From: Acanthornis magna
Taxonomy: Eukaryota; Chordata; Aves; Passeriformes; Acanthizidae
Assembly (NCBI GenBank): GCA_036785705.1
Contig: JAWUZG010000029.1
Location: 14,089,501 to 14,153,500, forward strand
Length of the DNA stretch: 64,000 nucleotides
Direction of reading: 5' to 3'
This document shows positions 63,101 through 64,000 of the stretch, in pieces (position 1 is the first letter of the stretch; each line of letters begins with the position of its first letter). The notes under the pieces were generated by a model, which ran no database searches, had not been told where the DNA came from, and was given only the letters and a program-made list of their open reading frames with translations. A program made the translations under genes and the position numbers.

Positions 63101-64000
63101 AGCTTCAAAATCTATAGAAAACATGTTACTACAGTTGTTAAGCACTCATTAATGATCCACTCATACATAAGGTACTTGTCAATGAGGTGAATACTAGCTG
63201 CCCATTCATACTGCTAACTTAAAAAATAGGTCTGGAGGAAACAACACAAGCATGCAGATATAATTTTTGTTCATGGATGTGTGTGCCTGCTTTAGAACAG
63301 TGTAACATAAAAATTATTGTTTCAACCCCACCTGGATTACTGTAGTGTGAAAAGTAAAGGAGTGGCAAAAATAGAGGTACAAGAGACATAGAGGTGAGGA
63401 CAGACTGATGATTCGACTCAAAAAATAAAACAATGACCATAACAGTTGGTAAAGGGTGAATTCTCACATTCTGATGTTTCAGTTTGTATACACACAACAG
63501 ACATGTATAGACAGTCTTCAGACACACGGGACTTTAGTTAAAAGCAGGCAGACCAGATATCAACTTCTAGCAGGAGTCTGGGTGATAAGAGGATAAAAGA
63601 GCTTGAGGCACCATTTCCATGCAAAGAGAGTGCCAGCCAGGTAGAAAAATTCTAAAGTGAAAGCAAGACAAGGGACAAAGTGACACTAGTGTTTGATGGT
63701 TAGTAGAAGTGCTACATTGTGATGGATAGTGCCATGCAGAGCTTCATGAATATGTTGCTAAAGTGCTTTGGTATTCAGAGTTATCCTCCATTCATTTGCA
63801 AAAGTCTGAATTACTGTTGAAAAAAATTTTAGGACTAATTCGAAAACTGAGATTCCTACCAGGACTCTAAGAGTTGTGTTCCCCTGACTGTTAAATCATC
63901 CTTGCATCAGACAGAAGTTTTTTCCTGCTTTGGAGAGGATGGGGAGGACCTAGAGGATTACACAAGCAGATGAGGACACTGGGACCAGGAGGGAGAGGGG

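Overview
This window looks like ordinary nuclear DNA from a bird. The evidence is large AT-rich introns and intergenic DNA, spliceosomal exons, a vertebrate-type CpG island, and several truncated CR1 LINE copies, some with the avian-type 3' end built from 8-bp ATTCTATG-like units. There is no sign of prokaryotic, viral or organellar sequence. The species cannot be fixed from the sequence alone.

Layout. Positions 1-1702 are probably the start of intron 1 of a minus-strand gene whose promoter is the CpG island at about 1480-2050. I infer this gene to be FBXL2, from a minus-strand ATG followed directly by GTGAGG (1705-1697) and from vertebrate synteny, because SUSD5 and FBXL2 lie head to head. 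That intron is strongly C-rich and G-poor on the plus strand, so it is G-rich on the transcript-like strand. About 2.1-28.2 kb is the intergenic spacer between the two divergent promoters. It holds three CR1 fragments, short tandem duplications and one good CTCF-like motif, and I see no gene in it.

From 28,499 to the right edge lies the 5' part of SUSD5 on the plus strand. Four coding exons can be placed exactly: 28499-28592 (signal peptide), 36389-36566 and 48511-48629 (one Link/hyaluronan-binding module split over two exons), and 56887-57075 (one Sushi/CCP domain). Splice sites are GT-AG and the phases are consistent (1, 2, 1, 1). The exons join into 193 complete residues plus one base. The remaining part, expected to be a long acidic, Ser/Thr-rich stalk, a transmembrane helix and a short tail, lies beyond position 64000. 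The introns hold degraded CR1/L3-type LINE and MIR-type SINE remnants, simple repeats and a few notable inverted repeats.

How the genes relate. SUSD5 should be a type I cell-surface protein whose Link module may bind glycosaminoglycans. FBXL2 is the substrate receptor of an SCF ubiquitin ligase. They share a chromosomal neighbourhood but no obvious pathway. I found no convincing undescribed system. The most interesting leads are a near-perfect 59-nt hairpin in SUSD5 intron 2, the strand-skewed (possible R-loop) region downstream of the CpG-island promoter, the CpG-dense Sushi exon, and an odd fifth cysteine in both the Link and Sushi domains.
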